64,000 nt of DNA from Symbiodinium sp. CCMP2592 (Eukaryota; Sar; Dinophyceae; Suessiales; Symbiodiniaceae). Where the stretch lies: the NCBI GenBank assembly GCA_905221615.1, contig CAJNDT010004957.1, positions 434,001 to 498,000 of the forward strand. The letters run 5' to 3'. Below, piece after piece: positions 33,058 through 48,069 of the stretch. The position numbers and the translations under genes are program-made. Below the pieces are notes generated by a model. The model did no database searches. It saw nothing but the letters and a program-made list of their open reading frames with translations, and was not told the origin of the DNA. Each line of letters begins with the position of its first letter. The stretch's first letter is position 1.

Positions 33058-35600
33058 CTGCAACAGGGTTAAAGACGTTGCCATTGTTGGCGCCATCGAG
33101 CACAATGCGCTTGCGCTTGGGAAGCCACAACCCATCGAGACTGTAGATGCTCATAGACTCCATCTGATTGCAGATGCCGCGAATGCGCTCTCTGCTGTCT
33201 TGGATACCCTCCAAAGAGTAAACCACATAGAAAGGATTGCGGGCCTTGGTCATCATGTTGCTGCCCGTCGTCGCCGCATAATTGGTGAAGACGCTGGCGA
33301 TTTGCGACGAGAGGCCCTCGCGGCCCCCGTCTAAGATCGCGACAATGTCCCCTCTGATGAGCTCGCCCTCCTGCCGCATGTGGCAACATGCACGGGCATG
33401 CAACAATGCGGATGTAATGTACTGCTCCCCAACCCTGCATCAGCACTTAGACCCCCGTCCTGGCTCGGGTCCTCACCCACGCCCTCGAAGCGAGCTTTCA
33501 CGAAGCCATGGAGGAACTTGGTGACCCAGGACTTTTGGAATGGCGGGAGCCGGCAATGAGGCAAAGCCGAGGCTTCCCCCATTGTTTTCGTGTCCATGTA
33601 CAACATGACAGATCCCTGCGAAGGAGCGGTGGGCGGGAGATTTGCATCATACGGCCTGCAGCTCTTCACCACCGTGTTGCCGAGAGCCGCTGCCAGCTCT
33701 GTGTAGGAGGATGAAGTGTCAGGAATGAGCTTCACGAATTGGTCCGTTGTTGTCTGGATGTGTTCCTCCCATTGCAACTATCATCCCAGAATACAAGCTT
33801 ACAAACTCATGCCTGCTCCCGACCCTCCATGCAATGCGAAACCAATCTGGTGCTGGCCTGCCACCTTGCAAGCTCGTTCGAGTCATCCACCGCTACAATC
33901 TTAGGGTCCACGAAACTCATGTCCGGCGCCGCTGCAGGGGCGCCGGGCACCTGCTCATCTGCAGCGGCTCCCGGAGCCACCATCCCTTTGTTGGCCATGC
34001 AGAGTCTGGATTTCATCAAGACTGTCGGCCAAGTGGGAGCATTGCGTCAACAAGTCTTTGAAAACAATGGTACCGCGCAGGGAAGTCTTGTAGTGGCCGT
34101 CGTTGGTCACACCGTAGACATCTGCCTGACACCGCCGCTGATTCACACACTCGCATAGCAACGGGACAAAGATTCCGTGGGAGCGCAACTTGGTGGCAAC
34201 ACGTCAAAACCCGAGCCTTCAGGAAGGCGATAACCTTCCGCGCAGCCTCACTCACTGTGCTTTGCCACTGCATGTTCTCGGGACGCGAGTTGTCCAGGAA
34301 GAGCTGGTGCGAGGAGCACCGGTCTCGAATCTCCTTTTTGTCATCGAATGGCATCGGCAGCGACTCCAGAAATGACGTCAGCAGGTGCTGCAGCAGTTCG
34401 TGCTTGAAGTTGAACAGCGTGATGAGGCCCTTGCCACGCGGAGGGTCCTCGCGGGTCTCTGAAATTAGCATGTTGCGGCAGGCATATAGGGAAAGCCTTA
34501 AAAACACACATGCAAGCCAGGCACCAGCGTGCTGGCGTTGAAGTCGCGAGGAAAGGCTATCTGTGTCTCAAGCATGAACTTCACGGTGCGAAGGGTCCAG
34601 CCGATCGGCGTCGCCTTGACCACGACTTTTTCCAAAGTCCCAAGCTGGCAAAAAGGGCTGGCCTTGCCCCAGCTTTCTTCCAACTGGAAGACCAAGCTTC
34701 GCAAATCGCTGTCCTGAAGAAGCCTGGTATAGATCTTCTGCGCAGCGCAGACGAAATCCAGGCTCACCTTCTCCAGCACCTTGGATTCCCGATTCGGGAT
34801 CTGGCGGATCCAGGCCTCGTACACCTGCTCGTTGGTGATTTTGCCACCTCCCTTGGCGGCCTCCAAACGCTTCCGGAACAGCATGAGTTCCATGATTCTC
34901 TGTGGTCCACTGCGAAGCACAGCTTCGAACTCGTCGGCAATATCGTTGCGGAGATTGACCTGAGAATGCTTCCGCACCCTAAATGTCAAAGGGCCCTTAT
35001 GCGAAACTACCGCTCTGTTCCGTGATGCCTCACAAGCACTGTCATGTTGTGTCGCATGCAACATACAAGTTGATATAGGCTTCTCATGTCTCTGAGGCAA
35101 TCGCGCTTCTGATGAAGGCGTCCATGGGACTCGCATGCTGCTCGAAGCACAAGGTCACGGAAAGCACGATTTTGCGCCAGAACCTCGCAGTCACATACCA
35201 GTCTGAAACAACACCGCAAGCCGCGCTGGTGAGACTTGCGAGGTCTCCTATACAGCCCAGGGACAGAAGCTCCGACACGTCTGGGGCCGCATCGATCACT
35301 TCACTCACCAGCAAGAGCAAGGCCTCGTCGTACTCCTGTGCCGAGATCCTTCGGAGGTTCCCGAGCTCCAAGGCACCATCAGGAGCCACTGCAACGACGA
35401 GGTTGTAGTCGAAGCTCCTCTCCCGTTTAATCCTTGCCTGCAGCATCTTCACCCCATCGCGATTGGTAGGTACGCTTTTGGCGGGACTCCACCTCAGATT
35501 CAGCCAGAAGAGGTTTCCGGCCGCAGCATACTTCCCGTGGCGAAAGAACGCCGCGTCATACTTCTTCTGCTCAAAGGCATCCTGGCAGCCCACAGCCACT
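33058..35600 (-). CDS. Middle exons of the interrupted multi-exon gene
   Basis: Minus-strand exons in order: about 35600-35100 (after a GTTTCAG acceptor; DAFEQKKYDAAFF...NLFWLNLRWSP...LELGNLRR); about 34980-34540 (VNLRNDIADEFEAVL...RIMELMLFRKRLEA...SLDFVCAAQKIY); about 34470-34240 (REDPPRGKGLITLFNFKHEL); about 34000-33870 (APDMSFVDPKIVAVDD); about 33760-33480 (YTELAAALGNTVV...VMLYMDTKTMGE); and 33390-33058 (ELIRGDIVAILDGGREGLSS...KRKRIVLDGANNG). The frame runs up to the transposon's right end (PVAG). The family is unnamed; I recall many similar dinoflagellate gene models but no function. Intron edges are approximate. Confidence 0.55.
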
Positions 35601-35988
35601 GAAACGTGCTACTTCCGCAGGAACTCTGGAGAAACAGAACAAGGCCCCACGAAACACCAAGCCACAGAGACTTGACATGTATTCTGGAAACTAGAGGATG
35701 CCCAGGGAAACCGCAAGTACAGACGAATAAAGCCCGTGACACAGGACGCCACTCAAGCTCCCCGGGCCTACGCAAACATAAGCCACCGGAGACAAGCAAA
35801 AACAAGCAGAGGCAACGCGCATGCAGCCAATCAAACTTGCCACGGAAAGGGATACTAGCAGATCAGGCCCCAAAAAACGTGACGAGCTGCAGGACAAGCC
35901 CCGTGACGCAGGCCACCCTTGAACCAGCCGTGGCCTTCATTCCTGCAAGGGGGTTTCATTCCCAGCCCTCCTCTCACGGAATCCTGGC

Positions 35989-36218
35989 AGGCTGTTGTAA
36001 GCACAGGGGTGCGCACCCCTATGCTTCCATCAGCCGGCCAACTGCCCGGCTGATGGAAGGACTGCTTGCGACACCCTCCCCCCTGATGTAACCACAGGGG
36101 TGCCCACCCCTATTCTTACATCAGGGCGGAGGGTGTCGCAAGCAGTCCTTCCATCAGCCGGGCAGTTGGCCGGCTGATGGAAGCATAGGGGTGCGCACCC
36201 CTGTGCTTACAACAGCCT
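35989..36218. repeat. Perfect 230-bp fold-back with 91-bp arms and nested hairpins
   Basis: 35989-36079 is the exact reverse complement of 36128-36218 (91 of 91 by my reading). The 48-bp loop is itself palindromic (CCTGATGTAA...TTACATCAGG around a GGGGTGCCCACCCC core). Each arm also holds its own palindromes, GGGGTGCGCACCCC and ATCAGCCGG...CCGGCTGAT. It lies in an intron of the interrupted gene. Confidence 0.9.
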
Positions 36219-36289
36219 CGCCTCAGGCACAGCCCACGGTCGGGCAGTTCCCCGACCGTGTGTTGGCATGAGCCATTCCTCCTTAACCA

Positions 36290-37700
36290 AAGACCCGTGA
36301 CGTCACACCGCGGAAAACCGCAGCAGAAGGCCCCGTAACGCCCCCAAACCTCCACGTCACAGCCACGCCTGTCCTAAGAGCAGCACGCGCACCCGTAACG
36401 CACACAAAGCTGCGCGTTACACCGACCCATTCGCTGGGCAAAGAACGGAACCGCCACCTAGCCCTCCCCGTAACGCGTACAGTCCTGTCTGAAACAACAG
36501 CAGAAGGCCCCGGTAACAGAGACGAACCTCCCCTACGATTGTCACGCCTGTGTTCAAGGCACAGCAAAGGCAGCCGTAACGCACAAAAAAACCTCCGTAT
36601 GCGAGTACTGTCAAAAGTAGTGCAGCCGCTAAACTACATTTGACCACCGAAACCCACAAAGCATCACACCTAGAACTGTCACGCCTGTGCCGAAACCTCA
36701 GCAAAAGGCCCCGTGACACACCAAACCCGCCTCTCCTGCACCTGGCAAAGTCACGCCCAGGGAACCAAGAGAACCGCAATCGGGCCCCTAACGCACGCCA
36801 GCCTGCACGTCCCGCCTGCATCTGTCACGCCTGTGTTCTGAACACAGCAAAGGGACCCGTGACGCAAACAAGCCGCAGCATCACGCGTCACGCCTGTCTT
36901 CAAAGCGCAGCCAAAGCATCCGTAACGCACGAAAGCCTCCGCGTGACACCTACAGTACAGTACTGAAACCTCAGCAAAAGGCCCCGTGACACACCAAACC
37001 CGTCTTCGCGTCAAACCTGCACCTGGCACGCCTAGGAAAACAAGAGCAGTCGGCCCCGTGACACAGACAAGCCCGCCTCCTCGTTACACCTCACAGTACA
37101 GCATCGGCCCCGTCGCGCAGACAAGCCCCGCGTTCCACCTACTATATATATAGCACACTGGTGTTGAACACAGCAAACGCAGACACACAACTCAGTTTTA
37201 CACCTACAACTGTCACGCCTGTGCCGAAACTTCAGCAGAAGGCCCCGTGACACACCAAACCCGTGTTCGCGTCACACCTGCACCAGCTGAGCCTGGCACG
37301 CCTAGGAAAAGAAGCGCAATCGGCCCCGTGACGCAGACAAACCGCTGCCGCGTCACGCCTGTCTTCAAAGCACAGCAAAGGTAGCCGTAACACACAAAAG
37401 CCTCCGCGTCACACCTACAGTTGTCACGCCTGCGCGGAAACCTCAGCAAAAGGCCCCGTGACACACCAAGCCCGTCTTCGCGTCACACCTGCACCAGCTG
37501 AGCCTGGCACGCCTAGGAAAAGAAGAGCAATCGGCCCCGTGACGCAGACAAACCCGCTTTCGCGTCACGCCTGTCTTCAAGTCTCAGCAAAGGTAGCCGT
37601 AACACAGAAAAGCCTCCGCGTCACACCTGCAACTGTCACGCCTGTGCCGAGACCTCAGCAAAAGGCCCCGTGACACACCAAACCCGCCTCTCCTGCACCT
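36290..37700. repeat. Higher-order minisatellite, 212-bp period, in an intron
   Basis: Diverged 60-75-bp subunits share GTCACGCCTG, CAGCAAAGG and CCCCGTGACACACCAAACCC words. TGTCACGCCTG starts at 37211, 37422 and 37634, giving a period of 211-212 bp. The array degrades leftward and is interrupted by a TATATA patch near 37141. Confidence 0.8.
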
Positions 37701-38009
37701 GGCACCCAGTTCATCATGTTATAATGTAGTTTCAAGACTATTTCTGGGTGACAGGATTTTCGAACGTCTGGGCGTCACACCCAGTGACACATTGAGAGGA
37801 CAGGAAACTGCCCCGTAACACAGCCCCAGTGTCACGCCTGCGGAAAACCACAGCCGAAGTCAGCGTAAGGATGAGGGAAACCTTGGAAGAACATCCTGGT
37901 CAAAGCCCAACCGCAGCCCGCACAGTGGCTCCCGCAATGCAGGTTTAGCTCTCGTTCCAGCGACTACATAACTACGAACAAAATTGCATGCAGCCCTACA
38001 ACTTCAGTC

Positions 38010-38293
38010 CGGACTGCCCCTGGATTAAATTCTTGAAGGAGGTCCTTGTGTCCACTGAGGTGCTCCGCAACGTCAGTCGTGCTGATGCCGATGGGCGCAG
38101 CAGTCAGGATATCGGCGAATGCCGGACATCCAAGGATGTTCTCGATCGCACGGTTGACTGCTGCATCGTGCTCCAAGTTTAAATTCTCTGGAAGGGTGGC
38201 TGTCACCTCCTCGCCCTGATTCGCATCCGCGGCAGACGAACTTGCCTTTGCGCTGACCTTGGCCTTCGCACCGGCCTTTTTCTTGGGCGGCAT
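38010..38293 (-). CDS. Probable first exon of the interrupted multi-exon gene
   Basis: The ATG at 38293 begins MPPKKKAGAKAKVSAKASSS, a lysine/alanine-rich head, followed by EEVTATLPENLNLEHDAAVN and a helical stretch (ILGCPAFADILTAAPIGIST). Its basic style mirrors the basic C terminus at 22565-22861. It is on the right strand and side to be exon 1, with the fold-back and 212-bp repeat in the first intron. That it belongs to this gene and not to a separate short one is inference. Confidence 0.45.
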
Positions 38294-38819
38294 GACGAAT
38301 CAAGTCTGAGGAGACGAGGCAATGACAAGAAGCGCCGAAATGGCGGTCTACAAATCCACGACCCAAAGAGCTGCAGAGCTCCACATCCGCACAGTTTCAA
38401 TTGCGATGATCATGCATGCGACAGCTATCATGGCAGTGTAGGACAAGCGTGTATCATGCACAGACCCACATGTCAGTGTACAAACACTCAGAGACTCACG
38501 CACCCGGGCCTGCGTGCGGTTCTTTTGGCCACATGCACCTGCAGCAGCGCAAGCGGAAGTGACTGCATGAGTCTGAATGCGCAGCGGTCGGCGACACAGA
38601 AATGCACGCAAGAGTGAATATTTCTCATCTCAGCTGCCCTCCCTGATCCCTGGGGCACCGTTCCCCTCTTCTTGGTGGCACATTGCAACATGCATGCCCT
38701 TGCCTCTGCCCTTGAGTCTTATAAGTTAGGACAACGTAAAAAATCAGGGTTGGCTGCGACTCTCTCGGACAGATGCACTGGCAAGGAGACTTCTGGGTAA
38801 GCTGCCGGAGGTTATGTTT

Positions 38820-42544
<3,725 letters not shown>

Positions 42545-43030
42545 GATTGCCCCGCAGCCTCTACCGGTAATGGCAACAATGACAAGTCCAAACTGAACAG
42601 AAGAGGCCGACGGCGGCAAGCTTGCAGACATGACCGCTGCAATGACAAGTAAGGCGTGCACACATGGACCAAAGCTTTGGTATGAGTCAACTCAACCAGT
42701 AACCAGTGTGACGCACATCATCACATCGGGCCTGCTGATGCCGCGCATCTCACGGCGAAGCCTGCCAGCATCGGGCTAAGAACCACGAGAAACCAGTCAA
42801 TGACATTCGCAGGATGCACGGGGACATGTTTTCAGCCGAAGAGTCAGCAGTCAGAAGCTGTTGCCGGAGAGGCTGTTACCGCTTTTCTCGAAAAGCCCAG
42901 CCTACGAATGTGCTACCGAATCTGAAACCAGGCCACCCTCGCGCGATCTTCTGCGAACGAAGGCAGATTCCTAGAGAACCTTCGCTCCCGGCAAAACGCG
43001 TCCTGCGATGCGCCCGGAGCTTCAGCTGGT

Positions 43031-43702
43031 TCAGCAGGGGCAGCGGTCCAGCTCCTCGGCCATTCTCTGCAGCACGTCCTCCGGTTCTGGAGCAGCCTCA
43101 GTTGCAGCTTTCTCCGCAGAGCCGCAGGCTTGGTCCTCCACAATCTCAATCCCGAATGGGCTCTGTTCCTCAGCTTCCTGCTCCGCATGCATGGACTCGG
43201 CCTCCGAAACGGAGGAATCGGAACATTCCTCGCTCACGGAGACAATGTCCTCGTCCATATCTAGCTCTGATGGGACAACGCTGCTCTCCTCCTCTTCCTC
43301 CTCATCTTCGCCGCAGTCCATACTCTCGCTGTCATCTCCGTCGCACTGGATACCCTCGCTGTCCGAGGTGTTGTCATCTTCGATTTCCTCGCGGGTAACA
43401 GCTGGGACATAGAACTGCGTCTGTCTCCTCACACGCTGTTTCTGAGGATCTCGCGGATAGATCGTGTAACGGTAGTGACTGCTGCGGCCAATTTGCTCAC
43501 GAGCACGTTGCTCATAAGATGCTGCAGGCGGAGTCGGAGTCGGCCGTGGTTTCGGGACCTGCAAGCCAAGACGAAAAGAGTCCAGCCTTTGGATCACTTC
43601 CGCCTTTGAGCCTCTGATCGTCAGCGAATTCTTGGTGCAAACCTTGCGGAGGTCTCGGATCGTCATCGCCTCCATCTCGGCTGGCAGTGGCAGCCGCTCC
43701 AT
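43031..43702 (-). CDS. SAP-domain acidic protein
   Basis: The first in-frame ATG is at 43702 (MERLPLPAEMEAMTIRDLRK); the frame is open to 43798. Residues about 10-45 (AMTIRDLRKVCTKNSLTIRGSKAEVIQRLDSF, in pieces) match a SAP motif, a two-helix DNA-binding fold common in chromatin and DNA-repair proteins. A proline-rich linker and an aromatic/basic segment (HYRYTIYPRDPQKQRVRR) follow, then a long D/E/S-rich tail to 43031. It lies upstream of the hAT-like gene on the same strand, and could be a 5' exon of it or a separate accessory gene. DNA binding is likely; the target is unknown. Confidence 0.6.
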   Translation of the reverse strand: MERLPLPAEMEAMTIRDLRKVCTKNSLTIRGSKAEVIQRLDSFRLGLQVPKPRPTPTPPAASYEQRAREQIGRSSHYRYTIYPRDPQKQRVRRQTQFYVPAVTREEIEDDNTSDSEGIQCDGDDSESMDCGEDEEEEEESSVVPSELDMDEDIVSVSEECSDSSVSEAESMHAEQEAEEQSPFGIEIVEDQACGSAEKAATEAAPEPEDVLQRMAEELDRCPC

Positions 43703-44156
43703 CTCGGAAGATTCTTCCGAGATGGCACTTCTGAAGTGGCAGAGCCGGTTTGTCAGGTTTTCGATTAGCTGCAACGGCAGGTCAGCTTGAGTGATCAATA
43801 CCTTGACCTTTCCCTGACGCTGACTCCAGATTCTGTGCAGCCTCTAAGGGGCCTTGTCAAGAACTTCGTGTAGTGCGTCGGGACAGCGCTCCCTTTATGG
43901 CAACGGCTTGGCTAAGCAAGAAGAACTGGAGAGCGGGACCAGGACAGATGACTTAAAAAATCAGGAAAGCTGTGCTTGTGTAAACATGACCTGAATTTTA
44001 TAGGGCTGCTACTGTCTGCGGTGTTTGAAGTGCCACGAGAATCAGTGCAGTCACTCTCGGATATCGCAAGTGCACGCAGGGGCTGTCTGGACCAAACTGC
44101 GAGCCATGAATCATGCTGGGGTGCAGCTGTGGAACACATCACTTCTCAAAGCACTT

Positions 44157-44260
44157 CCCGAAGGCACTTCCGAAACCAGCCCGTTCTAGGAAACCGCACT
44201 TCCGAAGTCTGGTTTTCAAGGCCCTCACTCACTGCAGGAGCAGGCCTGCCCGCCTGCAGG
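44157..44260. repeat. Inverted partner of 18655-18760
   Basis: AAGGCACTTCCGAAACCAGC through AGGCCTGCCCGCCTGC is the reverse complement of the left copy with about one mismatch over 95 bases. It sits 0.65 kb inside the right arm of the large inverted repeat, mirroring the left copy. Confidence 0.85.
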
Positions 44261-44969
44261 TCGGATGGCATCAGCCTCGAGGGGCCATTGCGGACCCACA
44301 CTCGAATAGAAGTACATGAGAAAAGAGAGGTACAGCAGAAGTCGTCATGGCGGACACCCGACGCATGCGGTTGCATCTCCGTATCCGATCATCTGACCTA
44401 TACGTGTATGTATACGTAGACTTGTCTGTGTACGTTTGCGTCTACCTGTCCGTGGTGTCTATGTATGTGTGATTGTGGTTGGCGTGTATATGGGCATGTC
44501 TGCATGTATGTACGGCTTCAAGGAAGGGAGTCACAACACAAAGCTTGATCAATTCGCCACTCGGGTGATGCTCCAAAGTATGAAGTACCGCTCATCGACA
44601 TGATCTGCAGGAGTGGTGGTGTAGTTATAAGGCAAGCGCCGTGACATGATGTAGCATGCCTTGCAGTGGTCCTACATGTTCTGTGATGTAGTGAGAAGAT
44701 GCCGGAATATGTTGCGTCCGGTTCGGTGTAACTCCCTTGAAACAAATCTGGCCCAGGCATCTGAGCTTCCCCGATCTCCATGACCGCGCGCGAACCTCGG
44801 CAGGGCGAGTTGGCCAGTGTGGTGCGGATAGGGGACACTGAGCTTCCTCATGCTTGGGATCACAAGTGCAGGCTGGAGTGGATAAATTTGAGTTTAGGGT
44901 CCTCGACAATTGCGAAGACGTCTGGGCTTCAGTTGCTGGAGCCTAGCTAGCTGGCTTTGCTTTGCGAGC

Positions 44970-45258
44970 ATGGCGTGGCAGCAGGGTTCGAGCGGCTATG
45001 GCGGCTACTATGCTGGGTGGTCCGGCGGCGGTGGATCCGGGGCCTCAGGTTCAGGTGGCAACGGCGAGGAGGAGCGTCGTCGCAAGGAGAAGAAGCGCAA
45101 GGAGGAGCTCCCGTCAGGACAGGATAGAGAGGCCATGCGAAAGAAGTGGATAGCGGAGGTCCAGAAGGAGCGCTTCCGAGGCGACAAGTTGGAGGCCCGG
45201 ACGAGGGACAGCTGTAGAAGAAGGACAGTTAGAAGGACAGATACAGACGCAACAAGAG

Positions 45259-45307
<49 letters not shown>

Positions 45308-47340
45308 AGAGAGAGACAGAGAGAGAGAGCCAGAGAGACGGAGAAAATAAAAAAGGGCTGGGTTGGGGGCTGGGGCTGGCCCGTGATGCCGCTGATGCTC
45401 GCGTACGGCGCGCGCGCGCGCCGTACGCGAGCACCAGCAGCATCAGCGGCGCCAGTCCTGTTTCTGTTTGGGGGGTTTAGGGTGTAAAGTTTCGATCTAG
45501 GGGCTGGGGGGCTGGGGGGCTGGGGGCTCACCCCCACCCCACACCCCACCCCCATTCCGCCCAAGAGAGAGCGAGAGCCAGAGCGAGATCTAGAGGAGAG
45601 AGAGGGAAAGAGCCAGAGAGAGGAAGAGAGAAAGACAGCGACGGCGGCAACGACTAGCTTCGATTCGGTGAGGCAGAGGTCGGCGTGCTCAAGCAGCACT
45701 TGCAGGAGGCCATCGCTGGCCAGAGCCATGCCCAGGCCTGTCATCCGTTGTTTTGTGCGCAGCACTCCCAATCGGAATCCACGTTTGGCTGGTATATTGC
45801 AGGATGTCGCGAAAACCGAGCTGGCTGCCTGCGAGAAGTACGAGGCCCTGGCTGCCTCCATGAAGAAGAGCAAGGACGAGATGTCCACGCAGCTGGACGT
45901 GGCCACCGGAGCAGGGGCGATCTTGAGGGTGGAGAAGGACACCGGGAACTGGTGTTGCATCAGCGCGCGGTCTCAGCCCCTCCCAACGCCACAGGACCAG
46001 CTGCAGAAGGAAGTGTCCGGGTTGCAATCTGCTCGAGAGAAGGACCAGGCCTTTCCGTGTGTTCCCGGAGTCTGACTTCTTGCCTTCCTTGGTTTCCTAG
46101 ATTTCTGGAAGGCCGTTCATCGTCAGTACTTCACGCAGGAGCAGAACAAGGTGAAGGAGTCTAGCTTGCTTTGAAGACTAGCCTGCAGCAGTTGGTGACA
46201 TGGTCGGAATGTGCAGGAGCTGAAAATCCAGCTGATGGCCATGGAGAAGGAGCTCACAGATCTGAGCCAGGCGAAGAGCTTCGCGGACGACATGATGCTG
46301 ACGTCGCAGAAAGAGCTCGCAGTGTCGGAGTTCAAGGAGGCCGGCCCTTCTCTTTTTCTGGTCTGACTTGCACGTCAAACCTTGTTCGCTTGCAGGAGGA
46401 GACGCAGAAGGAGCTCCAGAAGTACAAGAGCTTGGTGACGGCCATGGAGATGGGGTTGAACGACAGCAATGAGCAGCAGGCCGACGAGCATCGCAGATCT
46501 TTAATAGCAAAATGATCTTAGCCCCGAGTTTTCCTTGCATTGCTTTGCGAGGATCGCCTGAAGAGCCGCCTCAAAGAACAGGAGGTCAGCTGTTTGGTCC
46601 GCTGTCACATAGGCGTTGCTTTTCACTTTCACTATGCTTTCAGGAGCAGCACGCGCTCTCGCTAAAGCAGATGGAGGCACGCAGGGTAGTGACTGCCACA
46701 CCATCATCGTGATCACATGAGATGATTTCAAATCCAGATGACACACACACACAGACCAGGACAGGATGAAGGAAGAAGCTACGGAGATGCAGGACTCACG
46801 CGAGCTGCTCCAGAAGCACCAGGCACTCTGGGTATGATGATTAAAAAAAACGTGAGCTGGGTCTTAGTCTTGCGGTCATCCATGTAACATGTGTACAGGA
46901 AGAGCACTCCCAGATGGAGGCTGCCATGACGGGATGGGAGGACGCGGGCCACCACACTTTGTTTGAGATTCATTCCTCGCTCGTGTTCATAGGGTCTAGT
47001 TTAAGGTTTAGGATAAAGAGTGGGAGGACAAGGCTATGTCTTTGTGGACACAGCTGACGACGACTCAGGCTGCGACGGTTGTTTTCAAACGATCCGACAC
47101 GGCCGCCTCGCATCTGTGCAGGAGCTCCTGTCCGAAGCCAAGGCTGCAAGATCCAGCAAGGACCCTATAACTTGTTCCATGTAAACGACATGTTGCATGC
47201 CGTCAAAAAGCCGCACTGCAACTTTGTCCTCACAAACAGGAGATGCCTGATCCTGAGATGATTCCGACTGAAGTGGCGACTCCAACCCCGGCCCCTTGCC
47301 CATCGCCTACAAGTCCAGCAGACTCGTCCTCCGAAGGTTG
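44970..47340 (+). CDS. Multi-exon coiled-coil protein gene, copy 2
   Basis: The ATG at 44970 opens MAWQQGSSGYGGYYAGWSGG, differing from copy 1 by S to Y early on. The same exon series follows on the plus strand: LKQHLQEAIAGQSHAQ (about 45685-45733), VAKTELAACEKYEALAASMK (45804-45950), DQLQKEVSGLQSAREK (45992-46050), VQELKIQLMAMEKEL (46211-46345), EETQKELQKYKSLVTAMEMG (46390-46495), LKSRLKEQEV (about 46550-46590), EQHALSLKQMEARR (46640-46685), DQDRMKEEATEM (shorter than in copy 1) and ELLSEAKAARSSKDP (about 47120-47165), then TEVATPTPAPCPSPTSP near 47270. Early exons are identical between copies while later ones diverge. The family is not recognised; the domain character is a long coiled coil. 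Confidence 0.6.
45397..45432. repeat. Perfect 36-bp GC palindrome in the right arm only
   Basis: GCTCGCGTACGGCGCGCG is followed directly by its reverse complement. Flanking GCCGCTGAT (about 45388-45396) and ATCAGCGGC (about 45442-45450) extend the stem across an unpaired ACCAGCAGC. No equivalent is seen in the left arm. Confidence 0.85.
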
Positions 47341-47344
47341 ATCC

Positions 47345-47900
47345 AGCTCTCGAGGTAGCTAAGGTACGCCGATAAGCACCTGGGTAGATAACAGACTTGT
47401 GTGGGGTGAGTCCACTGGCAGACACGGGCAGCCCGATACGCTTTCGGAAGCTGCTGTCAAAAAAAAGGCACGCTGAAAGCACTGCTGCATGTGACAGGGA
47501 GCACGTGTGTGTGATGGCTGCACTCGCACGGCGTCGTGGTCGATCTGCACATCTTAAACGACTAATCTGTGCGTCTGAGGCCCAGACTTGACCCAGTGAA
47601 GGTTTGCGTCCAAGCCTCGGAATCTTGTTGTGCATGGAGGGTTGGGTCACGGGTCAAACAGTGAAAATTGTACCGGCAAGGGTCTTCGGTACCAGACTAG
47701 CAGCTAGCAGATTGTTCTGTTGGGATGCATGTCTCTGTAAGGCATTGCTCGAAACATGTGCTGGGTGACCCACGTGATACGAGGCCGATTTCTGCGAGCG
47801 CTCCTTAGCGGGGCGTGGGTAGTGCGGGGGGGGGGGGGGGGGGGGGTCTGCGGCGAGGGGGGAGGGGGGGGAGACTTGCGCTGTCGCAGCAACTGCCCTG
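47345..47900. other. Arm segment without counterpart; G-tract
   Basis: No supportable gene. This stretch differs from the corresponding left-arm segment (15265-15780) and ends in a G-tract at 47824-47873. Confidence 0.4.
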
Positions 47901-47904
47901 CTTT

Positions 47905-48069
47905 GCGCTGTCGCAGCGCCAATTAAAAGGACGGGCCGGGGCGCGCTATCGCAGCGCGATCCCCCCTTACTATTTGCTGGTCCAGGCAGGGCGCACTGTC
48001 GCAGTGCAGCACCCCCCTCTTTTTTTGCTTGTCCTCCTAGCTCTGGGCAGGGTGCGCTATCGCAGCGCA
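47905..48069. repeat. Cluster of four covarying short hairpins (right arm, inner)
   Basis: GCGCTGTCGCAGCGC (47905-47919), GCGCTATCGCAGCGC (47943-47957), GCACTGTCGCAGTGC (47993-48007) and TGCGCTATCGCAGCGCA (48053-48069), the reverse-complement forms of the left-arm motifs, with compensated stems. A broken copy is near 47878. Confidence 0.85.
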
